Below, piece after piece: positions 1 through 7,352 of a stretch of DNA of 64,000 bases. Origin of the DNA: Zhihengliuella salsuginis (GTDB taxonomy: Bacteria; Actinomycetota; Actinomycetes; Actinomycetales; Micrococcaceae); the NCBI RefSeq assembly GCF_014651715.1, contig NZ_BMXK01000009.1, positions 1 to 64,000 on the forward strand, written 5' to 3'. The notes under the pieces were generated by a model, which was not told the DNA's origin, ran no database searches, and worked only from the letters and a program-made list of their open reading frames with translations. The translations under genes and the position numbers were made by a program. Within the stretch, counting starts at the first letter, position 1. Each line of letters begins with the position of its first letter.

Positions 1-85
1 ACGAAGACCCTTTGAACGCGAGGTTCCAGTCCTACGAAATGGACCGGCCCTACTACATACCGTCTAGATTGTTATAGGGCAGGCT

Positions 86-400
86 TTACTTTTGGATCGA
101 GACGCCGATATTTTGCACCGAGACCATGTGGCGAGCCAGGCCATTGGCGTCGTTCTCCGTTCTCAGATGGCCGGAGAACACGAAGGTGACACTTGGCGCC
201 TGCGAGTAGATCCTGAGGGTTTCCGTCGCCAGTTGGCCACTTATGTGTAAGTCGTAGGTGCGGCTGCACTCAAAGTCGTCTTGCGGGTGCGTCTCTACTG
301 TCGCTACGACGTTCTTTCCGGTGTCTACCCCTGGCCGGGCGCCCGGTGGGTCAAGCTCCACTAGGTGACGAATGACTCCACCATCATTCAGGTACGCCAT
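86..400 (-). CDS. small SSB-like (OB-fold) protein, divergent
   Basis: A 104-residue protein of no firmly recognised family. The start is the ATG at 400 because a strong GGGAGG ribosome site precedes it; the frame stays open further upstream but without one. The order of elements resembles single-stranded-DNA-binding proteins: an early G-x-I segment, a central TYDLHISGQLA stretch like the SSB W-G-x-LA strand/helix, then FVFSGHLRTE like the SSB v-x-G-x-L-x-T strand, and a closing IGVSI strand. There is no acidic SSB C-terminal tail. The C-terminal half aligns by eye with the gene just upstream (384-683), so the two look like tandem paralogues. It is the third gene of a tight three-gene operon and overlaps its predecessor by 17 bp. 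The OB-fold assignment is inference from pattern only. Confidence 0.5.
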   Translation of the reverse strand: MAYLNDGGVIRHLVELDPPGARPGVDTGKNVVATVETHPQDDFECSRTYDLHISGQLATETLRIYSQAPSVTFVFSGHLRTENDANGLARHMVSVQNIGVSIQK

Positions 401-683
401 GATCCTCCCTCGGAAAATTGGGTAGATCCAGGACATCGACGCCGACCGATTGCGCGTGAACGCGTGGGTGGCCACCGTTGCGGTCGTCGCGAAGCGGGCC
501 AGAGAAAATGATTTTGACGCCGGCGGGATCTTCATGGAGTTTTTTGAGCGCCGCCAAACTGTCGTCTGTAATCAGAATCGAGTAGATGCTTGTTGGCGCC
601 TGGACCACAAGTGCTGGCATTGAGCCCGAGGTTCTTGGGGTGACGGTGAGAACTTCACCTGCCCCATGAATGTACTCGACCAC
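384..683 (-). CDS. small SSB-like paralogue of the downstream gene
   Basis: A 99-residue protein starting with GTG at 683, immediately after the TAA stop of the upstream gene (TAAGTG), so the two are probably translationally coupled. Its residues from about 33 on (SIYSILITDDSLAALKKL, then VKIIFSGPLRDD and SVGVDVL) match the same region of the next protein (TYDLHISGQLA..., VTFVFSGHLRTE, NIGVSI) in order and spacing. The FSG-x-LR strand resembles an SSB-type OB fold. The N-terminal third is short compared with an SSB domain, so it may be a degenerate or half domain. Function unknown; replication or mobile-element association is only a guess from the neighbouring insertion sequences. Confidence 0.45.
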   Translation of the reverse strand: MVEYIHGAGEVLTVTPRTSGSMPALVVQAPTSIYSILITDDSLAALKKLHEDPAGVKIIFSGPLRDDRNGGHPRVHAQSVGVDVLDLPNFPREDHGVPE

Positions 684-1094
684 TTAGCAGCTCAACGCGG
701 ACGGTTCGTCCTGTGAGCGAAGGAGCTCCTCCTTGGCGGGGGAGGCGAAGTATGCCGCCCTCACCACGACAAGCCAGTAGCGCCTCGGCGGGCACGTGGA
801 TGTTACATAGTCCCAGCAATCAGAATTTGATGCAGTGATGTCTGGGTCGTTGGCGATCAGCCACTGACGGCGGTTTTCACACTTGGCAGCGGTCGAAATC
901 TTGGCCCCGTCCCACGGAACCCAGACCGCCATGGACTGAGCCTCGGGCGCCAGCGTTGCTTCGGCCTGGACTGTTGGTGCGGTCGCGAGTTGTCCTGCGG
1001 AAGCCGTCGCAGCGGGAGGACCGACAAGCGTGATGGCAAGGAACAAGGCGGCAATCAGAGCAAAGGGCTTCTTGCCCCGGAATACCTCAAACAT
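684..1094 (-). CDS. small secreted protein, unknown function
   Basis: A 136-residue protein with a Sec signal peptide: a basic start (FRGKKP), a hydrophobic core (FALIAALFLAITLVG) and an Ala-rich cleavage region (ATASA), giving a mature chain of about 105 residues. The mature part has four cysteines (KCEN, DCWD, TCPP and the final residue), suggesting disulfides, and several Trp/Tyr residues. GGAAG sits 4 nt before the ATG. It is the first gene of the operon with the two SSB-like genes. No family recognised. An exported protein translationally coupled to DNA-binding-like proteins is unusual. Confidence 0.5.
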   Translation of the reverse strand: MFEVFRGKKPFALIAALFLAITLVGPPAATASAGQLATAPTVQAEATLAPEAQSMAVWVPWDGAKISTAAKCENRRQWLIANDPDITASNSDCWDYVTSTCPPRRYWLVVVRAAYFASPAKEELLRSQDEPSALSC

Positions 1095-1270
1095 GTTCTT
1101 CCAATCTAGTAGCGGATGCTTAGTTCAAGCTATGTGTGTTTTTTGTCTCAGTCAACGGGGTGGCGTAAGGGGCCACACCTGGTGCTCCCCTCACCGCCGG
1201 CAGGCCGGACAGTGCTATCGACCCCATCGAAGGCTCATCGGCGGCCTGAATCGGCTCAGGTTCTCTGCCG

Positions 1271-1425
1271 CTACTTTGTGGGTGCGGGCTCTCGGGTGAG
1301 GGCCTCGTAGTGGAGCGTCTCAAACTCTATCGGGGTGAGCATCCCGAGCGAGCCGTGGAGGCGCCGGTTGTTGTACCAATCGACCCAGCCGGCCGTCGCG
1401 AACTCGACGCCTGCGAGGGTCCGGA
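1271..1425 (-). pseudogene. IS3-family transposase C-terminal remnant
   Basis: About 50 codons of the C-terminus of an IS3-type DDE transposase remain, with the typical end-of-integrase-core pattern GWVDWYNNRRLHGSLG followed by TPIEFE and a stop at 1271-1273. Upstream of roughly 1425 the frame continues but no longer looks like transposase, because the sequence switches to the IS30 element. This is the tail of an element that was cut by a later insertion or recombination. Bases 1095-1270 downstream of the stop have no gene I can support and probably include the IS3 right end. Confidence 0.75.
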
Positions 1426-2755
1426 AGGGCCCGGCGTGAGGACCGGGTACGGTTCTGGCAGGCCATCGCAGTTGGGGCAAAGACGCGGGAAGCCGGTCAG
1501 GCGGCCGGGGTCTCTGAACCTGTAGCTCACCGCTGGTTCCGGCATGCTGGCGGAGTGAATCCTCAATTGCCTTCCACTGTATCCGGGCGATATATCTGCT
1601 CTGCGGAGCGGGAGAACATCGCCTTATGGCGTGCCCAGAAAGTGGGAGTCCGTGAGATCGCCCGCCGGCTGAACCGCAGTCCGTCGACGATCTCGAGGGA
1701 GCTGCGCCGCAACGCCTCGACGAGGACGTATCAGCTGGAGTACAAAGCTTCGACCGCACAATGGCATGCCGAGCGACGTTCGGCCCGGCCGAAGGCTGCG
1801 AAACTGGTCACCAGGGAACGGCTTCGTCAGTACGTTCAGGAGAAGCTCAGCGGCGAAATCGTCACCGCCGAGGGCGAGGTCGTCGGCCCCACGGGGCCGG
1901 TCTGGGATGGGAAGAATAAGCCACATCGCGGCGATCGTGAGTGGGTGACGGCGTGGAGTCCCCAGCAGATCGCCAAACGGCTGCCGTTGGAATTCCCGGA
2001 TGATTCGACGATGAGGATCTCCCATGAGGCCATCTACCAGTCGCTCTACGTCGAGTCCCGAGGCGGCCTCGAACGTAGACAGTCATGGCACCTGCGCAGA
2101 GGCCGCACGAAACGGATGCCCCGAGCACGCACTCGCCAGCAGACGTGGGCCCACGTTACCGAGGACACCGTGCTCGACAAGCGCCCCAAGGAAGTTGAGG
2201 ACCGCAAGATCGCCGGCCACTGGGAAGGCGATCTGATCATCGGGCTCAAGCGCTCCGCCATAGCAACCCTCATCGAGCGCACGACCCGCTACGCGATACT
2301 GGTGCACCTGCCCAGACAACCCGGCTATGGGGTTCTCGCGCCCAAGAAGAACGGGCCCGCACTGGCTGGCTACGGGGCACTGACGATGAAGGATGCCCTG
2401 ATCAAGTCGATGAGTTCACTTCCCGCAGCGTTGCGTCGTTCATTGACGTGGGACCGGGGCAAGGAACTCTCAGCTCACGCGCTCTTCACCGAGGAAACCA
2501 CAGTCCCGGTGTACTTCGCGGACGCCAAGAGCCCCTGGCAGCGCGGCAGCAACGAGCACCTCAACGGATTGATACGCCAGTACTTCCCGAAAGGCACCAA
2601 TCTCTCACGATGGAGTGCTGTCGAGATCGCGGCGATTGCCACCGCCATCAACAACCGGCCTCGCGGAATCCTCGGATGGAAATCACCAGCAGAGGCCTTC
2701 GAAGATCAGCTACGATCAGTCCGACAGCCAACTGTTGCGACGACCAGTTGAATAC
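1411..2755 (+). mobile_element. IS30-family insertion sequence, left end missing
   Basis: Sequence homologous to an actinobacterial IS30 transposase runs from about 1411 to the stop at 2751. The right end, CCAACTGTTGCGACGACCAG near 2727-2748, has the look of an IS30 terminal repeat, but its reverse complement is not found on the left side. The left side runs directly into an IS3 transposase fragment on the opposite strand. The element is therefore probably one-ended and no longer mobile on its own. Confidence 0.6.
1555..2751 (+). CDS. IS30 family transposase, 5'-truncated
   Basis: DDE transposase that would cut and join IS30-type ends. From the GTG at 1555 it gives 398 residues: a helix-turn-helix (VREIARRLNRSPSTISREL, about residues 32-50), a linker, and the RNase-H-like core with the catalytic triad visible as GHWEGDL (D), LTWDRGKE (D) and RGSNEHLNG (E). 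Homologous-looking sequence continues upstream in the same frame (VRFWQAIAVG, AAGVSEPVAHRWFRHAGG) to about 1441 and stays open to a stop at 1336, but it contains no ATG, GTG or TTG. The natural start seems to have been lost at the IS3 junction, and GTG 1555 is a default choice. Activity is doubtful. Confidence 0.8.
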   Translation: MNPQLPSTVSGRYICSAERENIALWRAQKVGVREIARRLNRSPSTISRELRRNASTRTYQLEYKASTAQWHAERRSARPKAAKLVTRERLRQYVQEKLSGEIVTAEGEVVGPTGPVWDGKNKPHRGDREWVTAWSPQQIAKRLPLEFPDDSTMRISHEAIYQSLYVESRGGLERRQSWHLRRGRTKRMPRARTRQQTWAHVTEDTVLDKRPKEVEDRKIAGHWEGDLIIGLKRSAIATLIERTTRYAILVHLPRQPGYGVLAPKKNGPALAGYGALTMKDALIKSMSSLPAALRRSLTWDRGKELSAHALFTEETTVPVYFADAKSPWQRGSNEHLNGLIRQYFPKGTNLSRWSAVEIAAIATAINNRPRGILGWKSPAEAFEDQLRSVRQPTVATTS

Positions 2756-2828
2756 GGCCTACACGGAGTTCGACGCCGACGTCGCCAGTAAGTACTTACT
2801 GAACCTCAACAGCTACATCAAGAACTAG
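2752..2828 (+). pseudogene. possible coding remnant downstream of the IS30 element
   Basis: Directly after the IS30 right end a frame reads TAYTEFDADVASKYLLNLNS and closes at 2826-2828 with a KN-stop. Its composition (Asp, Glu, Tyr, Asn, AAG/AAC codons) is protein-like and lower in GC than the surroundings, so it could be the 3' end of a gene into which the element inserted. Too short to assign. 2829-2893 has nothing recognisable. Confidence 0.3.
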
Positions 2829-2893
2829 ATTTGTGAAGCAAGGGCATCAACCCCTCCTGCGCGTCCTGGCCCCCGGTCGGCACGCGGGAGGGC

Positions 2894-3574
2894 CTACCGG
2901 CCCGGGACCCAGCCCATGCAGTAGTCGAGGTTCGCGATGACCGTGCGGACGGCGGCGTCGCCGTCGCCGGCCTCGATCGCGTCGGCCAGTTCGTCGTGGC
3001 CCTCTCTGAGGCAGCCGTCGAACCCGGCCTCGAGCCGCTGGACCATCTTGGTGCCGTGGAAGACGTCCCCGAAGCTGTCGTAGAGCTCGAAGAGCAGCTG
3101 GTTGCCGGAGGCCTCCGCGATCTTCAGGTGGAAGGCCCAGTCCGCGGCCGACCACGCCTCGTAGTCCGCGGCGGACCACGCGGCGCGGCGCTGCGCGAGC
3201 AGGCCGCGCACGTCGGCGACGACGGCGGCGTCGGCGGCTCGGGCTGCGAGCCGGGCCGTCTGGGTATCGAGCGCGAACCGAGCCTGGAGCACGTCCTCGT
3301 CCGCGTGCTCGCGGTAGACCCGCTGGGCCGTGCCGCTGATCTCGCTCGTCGCCCGGACGTAGGTGCCGTCGCCGCGCAGCACCTCGAGGACGCCGGTGTG
3401 GGCCAGAGCCTTCACGGCCTCCCGCAGGGTGCCGCGGGAGACGCCGAACTCGGTCACGAGTTCGTGTTCCGGGGGGATCCGGTCGCCGACCCTCCAGCGG
3501 CCGGAGGCGACGGCGTCGCGCAGGCGGGTGACGACTTCGCCGGCGAGCGGCGGCCGCAGCGCCGAGGCGCTCAT
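2894..3574 (-). CDS. FadR-subfamily GntR transcriptional regulator
   Basis: A 226-residue repressor. Residues about 8-75 form the GntR winged helix (GDRIPPEHELVTEFGVSRGT, then LREAVKALAHTGVLEVLRGDGTYV); residues about 95-215 form an all-helical FCD-type ligand domain (DEDVLQARFALDTQTARLAA, WAFHLKIAEASGN, GHDELADAIEAGD). The ATG at 3574 overlaps the TGA of the upstream transporter gene (ATGA), so the pair is one operon. The likely target is the 22-bp palindrome at 4910-4931 covering the operon's -10 region, giving autoregulation. The effector is unknown; in comparable pairs it is the transported compound. Confidence 0.88.
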   Translation of the reverse strand: MSASALRPPLAGEVVTRLRDAVASGRWRVGDRIPPEHELVTEFGVSRGTLREAVKALAHTGVLEVLRGDGTYVRATSEISGTAQRVYREHADEDVLQARFALDTQTARLAARAADAAVVADVRGLLAQRRAAWSAADYEAWSAADWAFHLKIAEASGNQLLFELYDSFGDVFHGTKMVQRLEAGFDGCLREGHDELADAIEAGDGDAAVRTVIANLDYCMGWVPGR

Positions 3575-4905
3575 GGCCGCGCCTCCGGGGAGGCGGGCGC
3601 GGGGGCATCCGCCGCGGCGGGCCGGGTCCTGCCGAGGCCGCTGATCCGGTAGCTCAGCACGAGCTGTACCAGGGTGCACGCCACGAGAATCATCAGCGGG
3701 ACGGTCCACGAGCCCAGCGCGCCCTGCAGCATGCCGAGGCCGAAGGGGCCGGCCGCGGCGACGAGGTAGCCGACCGACTGGGCGAGCGTGGAGAGCGCCG
3801 TCGTCTCGCTGGCGCTCTCGCCGCTGCGGCTGATCATGAGCATCAGGAGCGGGAAGAGGCCGAGTCCGAGGCCCGTGAGCAGTGCGGGGATCATGGCGAG
3901 CTCGGCGGGGAGCAGCAGCAGGGTCGTGTAGCCGGCGATCGAGGCGGTGCAGGTGAGCAGGAAGGCGGGGCGCAGCAGGGCCGGCTTCGACGCCATCCAG
4001 AGCATGATCAGCACAGTCGGGATGCTGACCGCCTGGACCAGGCCCAGCATGAAGCCCGCCGTCGCTGCATCGAGCCCGCGCGAGATCAGCATGTGCGGCA
4101 TCCAGCTCAGCAGCGTGTAGACCAGCAGGGCCTGCACCGAGAAGAGGGACGTGAACAGCAGGCCCTTGCGGGTGGCCAGCATCGGCCAGGGGGAGACGTG
4201 GGGCAGGGCCGGTCCGGCGCTGCGGCTGCCTGCGATCGCCAGCGGCAGGAACAGGACCAGGGCCAGGGCGGCCGGAACCGCCCACGCGGCCAGCCCGAGC
4301 GTGGGCGAGCCCAGCTGGGACGCGATCGGGACGGCGAAGGCGGCCGCCGTCGTCGCACCCACCGACATGGTCACGCTGTAGGTCGCGGTCATCAGCGCGG
4401 TCCGGTCCCGGTGGTGCTCGCGGATGAAGGACGGCATGGTCACGTTGCAGACCGCCAGCCCGGACATGCCCAGCACCGTCCCGGCGAGCAGGACCCACGT
4501 GGATTCGAACGCGCGCACCGCGAGCCCCAGCGAGAGCAGCAGGAGCGCGATCGCGAGCGCCCACTCCAGGCCGACCCGCTTGACCAGCCACGCGGTGCCG
4601 GCCCCGGCGAAGGCGAAGCACAGCACCGGGATCGTGGGAAGCAGCGAGGCCACGAGCGTGCTGTAGCCGAGCAGTCCCTCCAGATCGTGGAAGAGGGGAG
4701 CGGCGGAGGCGATGCCGGCGCGCAGGTTCAAACCCACCAGCACGACGGCGACGACCGCCAGCAGCCCCTTCACCCACCCCGGGCGGCGGCGCGGCCCGGC
4801 GGACTTCCGGGCGGGCCCGGACGGCTCGACGGCGATCGTCGCTGTCGCGGACTCTTCCGGAGCCGTGGTCGACCGGGGCGGGTGCTGCGTGGCCTCAGAT
4901 GTCAT
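3571..4905 (-). CDS. MFS transporter, CynX/NimT family
   Basis: A 444-residue major-facilitator protein with about 12 membrane segments and a 50-residue polar Pro/Arg-rich N-terminus. The NLRAGIASAAPLF motif in the first helix is characteristic of the CynX/NimT (cyanate/2-nitroimidazole transporter) group. The substrate cannot be read from sequence; relatives export small anions or drugs. The ATG at 4905 has no ribosome site; a TAATGT -10 hexamer ends 6 nt before it, so the transcript is probably leaderless. The gene overlaps its GntR regulator by 4 bp and is first in the operon. Confidence 0.85.
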   Translation of the reverse strand: MTSEATQHPPRSTTAPEESATATIAVEPSGPARKSAGPRRRPGWVKGLLAVVAVVLVGLNLRAGIASAAPLFHDLEGLLGYSTLVASLLPTIPVLCFAFAGAGTAWLVKRVGLEWALAIALLLLSLGLAVRAFESTWVLLAGTVLGMSGLAVCNVTMPSFIREHHRDRTALMTATYSVTMSVGATTAAAFAVPIASQLGSPTLGLAAWAVPAALALVLFLPLAIAGSRSAGPALPHVSPWPMLATRKGLLFTSLFSVQALLVYTLLSWMPHMLISRGLDAATAGFMLGLVQAVSIPTVLIMLWMASKPALLRPAFLLTCTASIAGYTTLLLLPAELAMIPALLTGLGLGLFPLLMLMISRSGESASETTALSTLAQSVGYLVAAAGPFGLGMLQGALGSWTVPLMILVACTLVQLVLSYRISGLGRTRPAAADAPAPASPEARP

Positions 4906-4909
4906 GCCT

Positions 4910-4931
4910 AAACATTAGACGTTGGATGTTT
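4910..4931. promoter_or_regulatory. palindromic GntR operator over a leaderless promoter
   Basis: The 22-bp sequence AAACAT-N3-ACGT-N3-ATGTTT is symmetrical in 16 of 22 positions. It contains the -10 hexamer TAATGT (minus strand, 4912-4917) that ends 6 nt before the transporter ATG at 4905. Binding here would block RNA polymerase directly. The presumed ligand is the FadR-type regulator encoded second in the same operon (2894-3574); that link is inference. Confidence 0.65.
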
Positions 4932-4975
4932 GCCCGAACGAACTTCGTGATGGGAGCCACGCGCTGCGCGGGGGT

Positions 4976-5647
4976 TCAGCCCTGTTCGCGGCGCCGGACG
5001 ATCTCGTTGATCCAGATCGGGGCGAAGGGGGAGGTGCAGTTCGGCGGTGTCGGGTAGTCCTCCAGGACCCGCAGGCGTTCGCCGATCGCCAGGGCGCGGG
5101 CCCGGTGCCCGGGGTGCTCGATGCCGATGTGGCCCAGGCAGGTGTTCATGGCCCACTGCAGCCGGTCCGGCGCCTCCTTCATCTCCGCCTCGATCGTGTC
5201 GAGCAGTGCGGACAGGTCGAGGCCGTCCGGTTTCCTCTCGACGCGCCAGGCGGTCAGCGCCCACCCGGCGCTCGCCACCACGGGGTCCGCATCCTCATGC
5301 CAGGCGAGGCGCAGCTCCTCCGCGTGCGGGCTCTTCTTGACGACGTAGTTCACCAGCCAGTCGTGGACCTTCGGCGCACGCGCCTCGCGGAGCATCGAGT
5401 CCAGCTCGTCCCGGCCGAACTCCTTCGGGCGGCAGATGAGCAGGGCCAGCAACCGGGCCGCGGTGACATCGGTGGCCCACAGCTCGCGGGCGAGCTCCTG
5501 CTGCTTCTTCAGGCGCGCCGCCACGGCGCGCAGCTTCGTCAGGTTCACCCCGTGGTCGTCGCCGCGCTTCTCGTTGGCGGCACGCATCTTCGGGTCCTCG
5601 AGGTCGGCCAGCTCGGCCATCACCTCGGCAACGCTCGACTCGCCCAT
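4976..5647 (-). CDS. AlkD-like DNA alkylation repair protein
   Basis: A 223-residue helical HEAT-like repeat protein of the AlkC/AlkD glycosylase type, which removes alkylated purines without base flipping. Visible family features: the N-terminal helix pair with ANEKRGDDHGVNLTKLRAVA (the G-V/N-x-x-x-L-R segment), LWATDVTAARLLALLICRP, VHDWLVNYVVKKSPH and SAGWALTAWRV, each a two-helix repeat unit. The C-terminal part (WAMNTCLGHIGIEHPGHRARA, CTSPFAPIWI) resembles the subset in which an extra cap follows the repeats. GGAGGAAACG precedes the ATG at 5647. It stands alone; upstream 5648-5821 is the promoter region of the next gene. Confidence 0.75.
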   Translation of the reverse strand: MGESSVAEVMAELADLEDPKMRAANEKRGDDHGVNLTKLRAVAARLKKQQELARELWATDVTAARLLALLICRPKEFGRDELDSMLREARAPKVHDWLVNYVVKKSPHAEELRLAWHEDADPVVASAGWALTAWRVERKPDGLDLSALLDTIEAEMKEAPDRLQWAMNTCLGHIGIEHPGHRARALAIGERLRVLEDYPTPPNCTSPFAPIWINEIVRRREQG

Positions 5648-5760
5648 CGTTTCCTCCGTACTGGTCGTCCCTTTCCCTCCACTCTATGACTGAAACCCGG
5701 GGAAGTCTCCGGGGAAGCTGGGAGCTTGCACGGAAGGTTCGACGGATGGACTCAGCGCTG

Positions 5761-5791
5761 TTGACGAGTCCACCAGTGCGCGGCATACGCT
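5761..5791 (+). promoter_or_regulatory. putative promoter of the Rho_N gene
   Basis: TTGACG (5761-5766) and TACGCT (5786-5791) are separated by 19 bp and lie 30 bp upstream of the ATG at 5822, which has its own GGAGG ribosome site. The spacer is longer than ideal, so the assignment is moderate. Confidence 0.45.
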
Positions 5792-5821
5792 GACGGAACC
5801 AACCAGATCCGGAGGTGGAAC

Positions 5822-6097
5822 ATGCCGAAGGAAGAGCGGGACGACACCCCGCAGATCAAGGACGACGAACTGTACGAGGAACTCCGCGAGGACGGCGCCT
5901 CCAAGCAGAAGGCGGCGAGAATCGCCAACGCCGCCGCACGCGACGGCCGCTCGGCCGTCGGCGAGCGCGGTGGCTCCTCGGGCAGCTACGAAGACTGGAC
6001 GGTCGACGAACTCAAGGACCGTGCACGCGAGATCGGCCTGGACGGCTACTCGGATATGCGCAAGGCCGAGCTCATCGACGCGTTGCGGAACTCGTAG
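5822..6097 (+). CDS. Rho N-terminal-domain small protein
   Basis: A 91-residue, highly charged protein. Residues 1-45 hold a basic helical segment (GASKQKAARIANAAARDGRS) of the type seen in small actinobacterial DUF7218-like proteins; residues about 55-90 are a Rho_N/SAP-like helix-extended-loop-helix (WTVDELKDRAREIGLDGYSD, then MRKAELIDALR), a nucleic-acid-binding fold. GGAGGTGGAAC before the ATG sets the start. It heads a set with the acidic protein and the SDR downstream. Likely a nucleoid- or stress-associated factor; the precise role is unknown. Confidence 0.7.
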   Translation: MPKEERDDTPQIKDDELYEELREDGASKQKAARIANAAARDGRSAVGERGGSSGSYEDWTVDELKDRAREIGLDGYSDMRKAELIDALRNS

Positions 6098-6136
6098 CGC
6101 ACCCGTACCCACTTCCAACCGAAAGCGGGAGGAACC

Positions 6137-6454
6137 ATGCGAAGCGAAGATCCCTACACCGACCCAGACAACGGCCTGCCGGGCATGACGCCCGAGGACG
6201 GCCGTGACACCCAGCCGGGAACCGGTGGATCCCAGGACGAGCCATCGACCCTCGACGAGGAGGATCCCCTCCACGACGCGACCGACCCCAGGGGCGGGGA
6301 AATCTTCCCGCCCCCGCCTCTGCCCGACGAACCCGAGGCCGAATCGGGCCAATCGCGACCCGATCCCGCGAACCTTCCCGACGGGACGGGCGAGGAGACG
6401 ACTGAAGGAGCCGAGGGGCCCAACGACGAAGAGGAGCGATTCGATGCCGGATAA
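6137..6454 (+). CDS. acidic, proline-rich disordered protein
   Basis: A 105-residue protein dominated by Asp, Glu, Pro and Gly, without hydrophobic segments or Cys, predicted to be disordered. GGGAGGAACC precedes the ATG. Its last 11 bp overlap the start of the SDR gene, so the two are probably coupled. No family recognised. Small acidic proteins next to general-stress SDR genes are common in actinobacteria, which suggests stress induction but gives no mechanism. Confidence 0.55.
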   Translation: MRSEDPYTDPDNGLPGMTPEDGRDTQPGTGGSQDEPSTLDEEDPLHDATDPRGGEIFPPPPLPDEPEAESGQSRPDPANLPDGTGEETTEGAEGPNDEEERFDAG

Positions 6455-7343
6455 GGGTCAGGCGCGTCTCGACAACCCGGTCACGAAGTACCCGCAGGTC
6501 TCGCCCCCGAAACAGGACCAGCCCGAGCCCGGGCTCGACGCGAAGCTCGAACCGCGGGCGGACCACGGCGAGGAGACGTACCGGGGTTCCGGCCGGCTCG
6601 CCGGCCGCAAGGCGCTCATTACCGGCGGCGACTCCGGCATCGGGGCGGCAGTCGCCATCGCGTACGCGCGCGAGGGCGCGGACGTCGCGATCGCCTACCT
6701 GCCCGCCGAGGAAGAGGACGCCCGGCGCGTCCTCTCCCAGATCGAGGCCGCCGGCCGCACTGCGGTGGGCCTGCCCGGAGACCTGCTCGATCTCGAGTAC
6801 CGCGGCCGGCTCGTCGACGACGCCGCGGAGGCGCTGTGCGGGCTGGACATCCTGGTCAACAACGCCGGCAAGCAGGTCTTCGCGGAGCGGTTGGAGGACC
6901 TCGACGACGAACAGGTCGAGACGACGTTCCAGGTCAACATCCTGGCCATGTTCACCCTCTCCCGGGCGGCACTCAGGCACCTCCCGGAAGGCGCGTCGAT
7001 CATCAACACGACGTCGATCCAGGCCTACCAGCCGTCGGCGCACCTGCTCGACTATGCGACGACCAAGGCCGCGATCAACGCGTTCACCAAAGGCCTCGCC
7101 GAGCAGCTCGGGCCCCGCGGTATCCGGGTAAACGCCGTGGCGCCGGGGCCGGTCTGGACGCCGTTGCAGGTATCCGACGGGCAGCCGAAGGACCGCCTGC
7201 CGACCTTCGGGCAGAACGTTCCGCTGGGGCGCGCCGGACAGCCGGCGGAGCTTGCCGCGCCGTACGTCTTCCTGGCCACCGACGAGGCCGGCTACGTGCT
7301 GGGCGAGACCCTGAACGTCAACGGCGGCAAGCCCTCGCCGTAG
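6444..7343 (+). CDS. SDR family oxidoreductase (YhdF/GS39 type)
   Basis: A 299-residue short-chain dehydrogenase. The ATG at 6444 is chosen because the protein then begins like the stress-induced GS39/YhdF group, with a 50-residue polar N-terminal extension (QDQPEPGLDAKLEPRADHGE) before the Rossmann fold. The cofactor motif is TGGDSGIGAAVA, the NNAG motif is LVNNAGKQ, the catalytic Ser-Tyr-Lys are in NTTSIQAY, LLDYATTKAA, and the C-terminus ends with VLGETLNVNGG. It would reduce or oxidise an aldehyde/alcohol with NAD(P)H. It overlaps the acidic-protein gene by 11 bp. Confidence 0.88.
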   Translation: MPDKGQARLDNPVTKYPQVSPPKQDQPEPGLDAKLEPRADHGEETYRGSGRLAGRKALITGGDSGIGAAVAIAYAREGADVAIAYLPAEEEDARRVLSQIEAAGRTAVGLPGDLLDLEYRGRLVDDAAEALCGLDILVNNAGKQVFAERLEDLDDEQVETTFQVNILAMFTLSRAALRHLPEGASIINTTSIQAYQPSAHLLDYATTKAAINAFTKGLAEQLGPRGIRVNAVAPGPVWTPLQVSDGQPKDRLPTFGQNVPLGRAGQPAELAAPYVFLATDEAGYVLGETLNVNGGKPSP

Positions 7344-7352
7344 GGGCCCGTC

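Noticed and set aside
46-82. GCCCTA/TAGGGC inverted repeat past the end of the left operon
   Set aside because: Only 6 bp with a 22-nt loop and no T-run; too weak to call a terminator.
6204-6443. Upstream extension of the SDR gene at 6444
   Set aside because: It overlaps the acidic-protein gene with its own ribosome site and reads as Arg/Thr/Pro low-complexity sequence.
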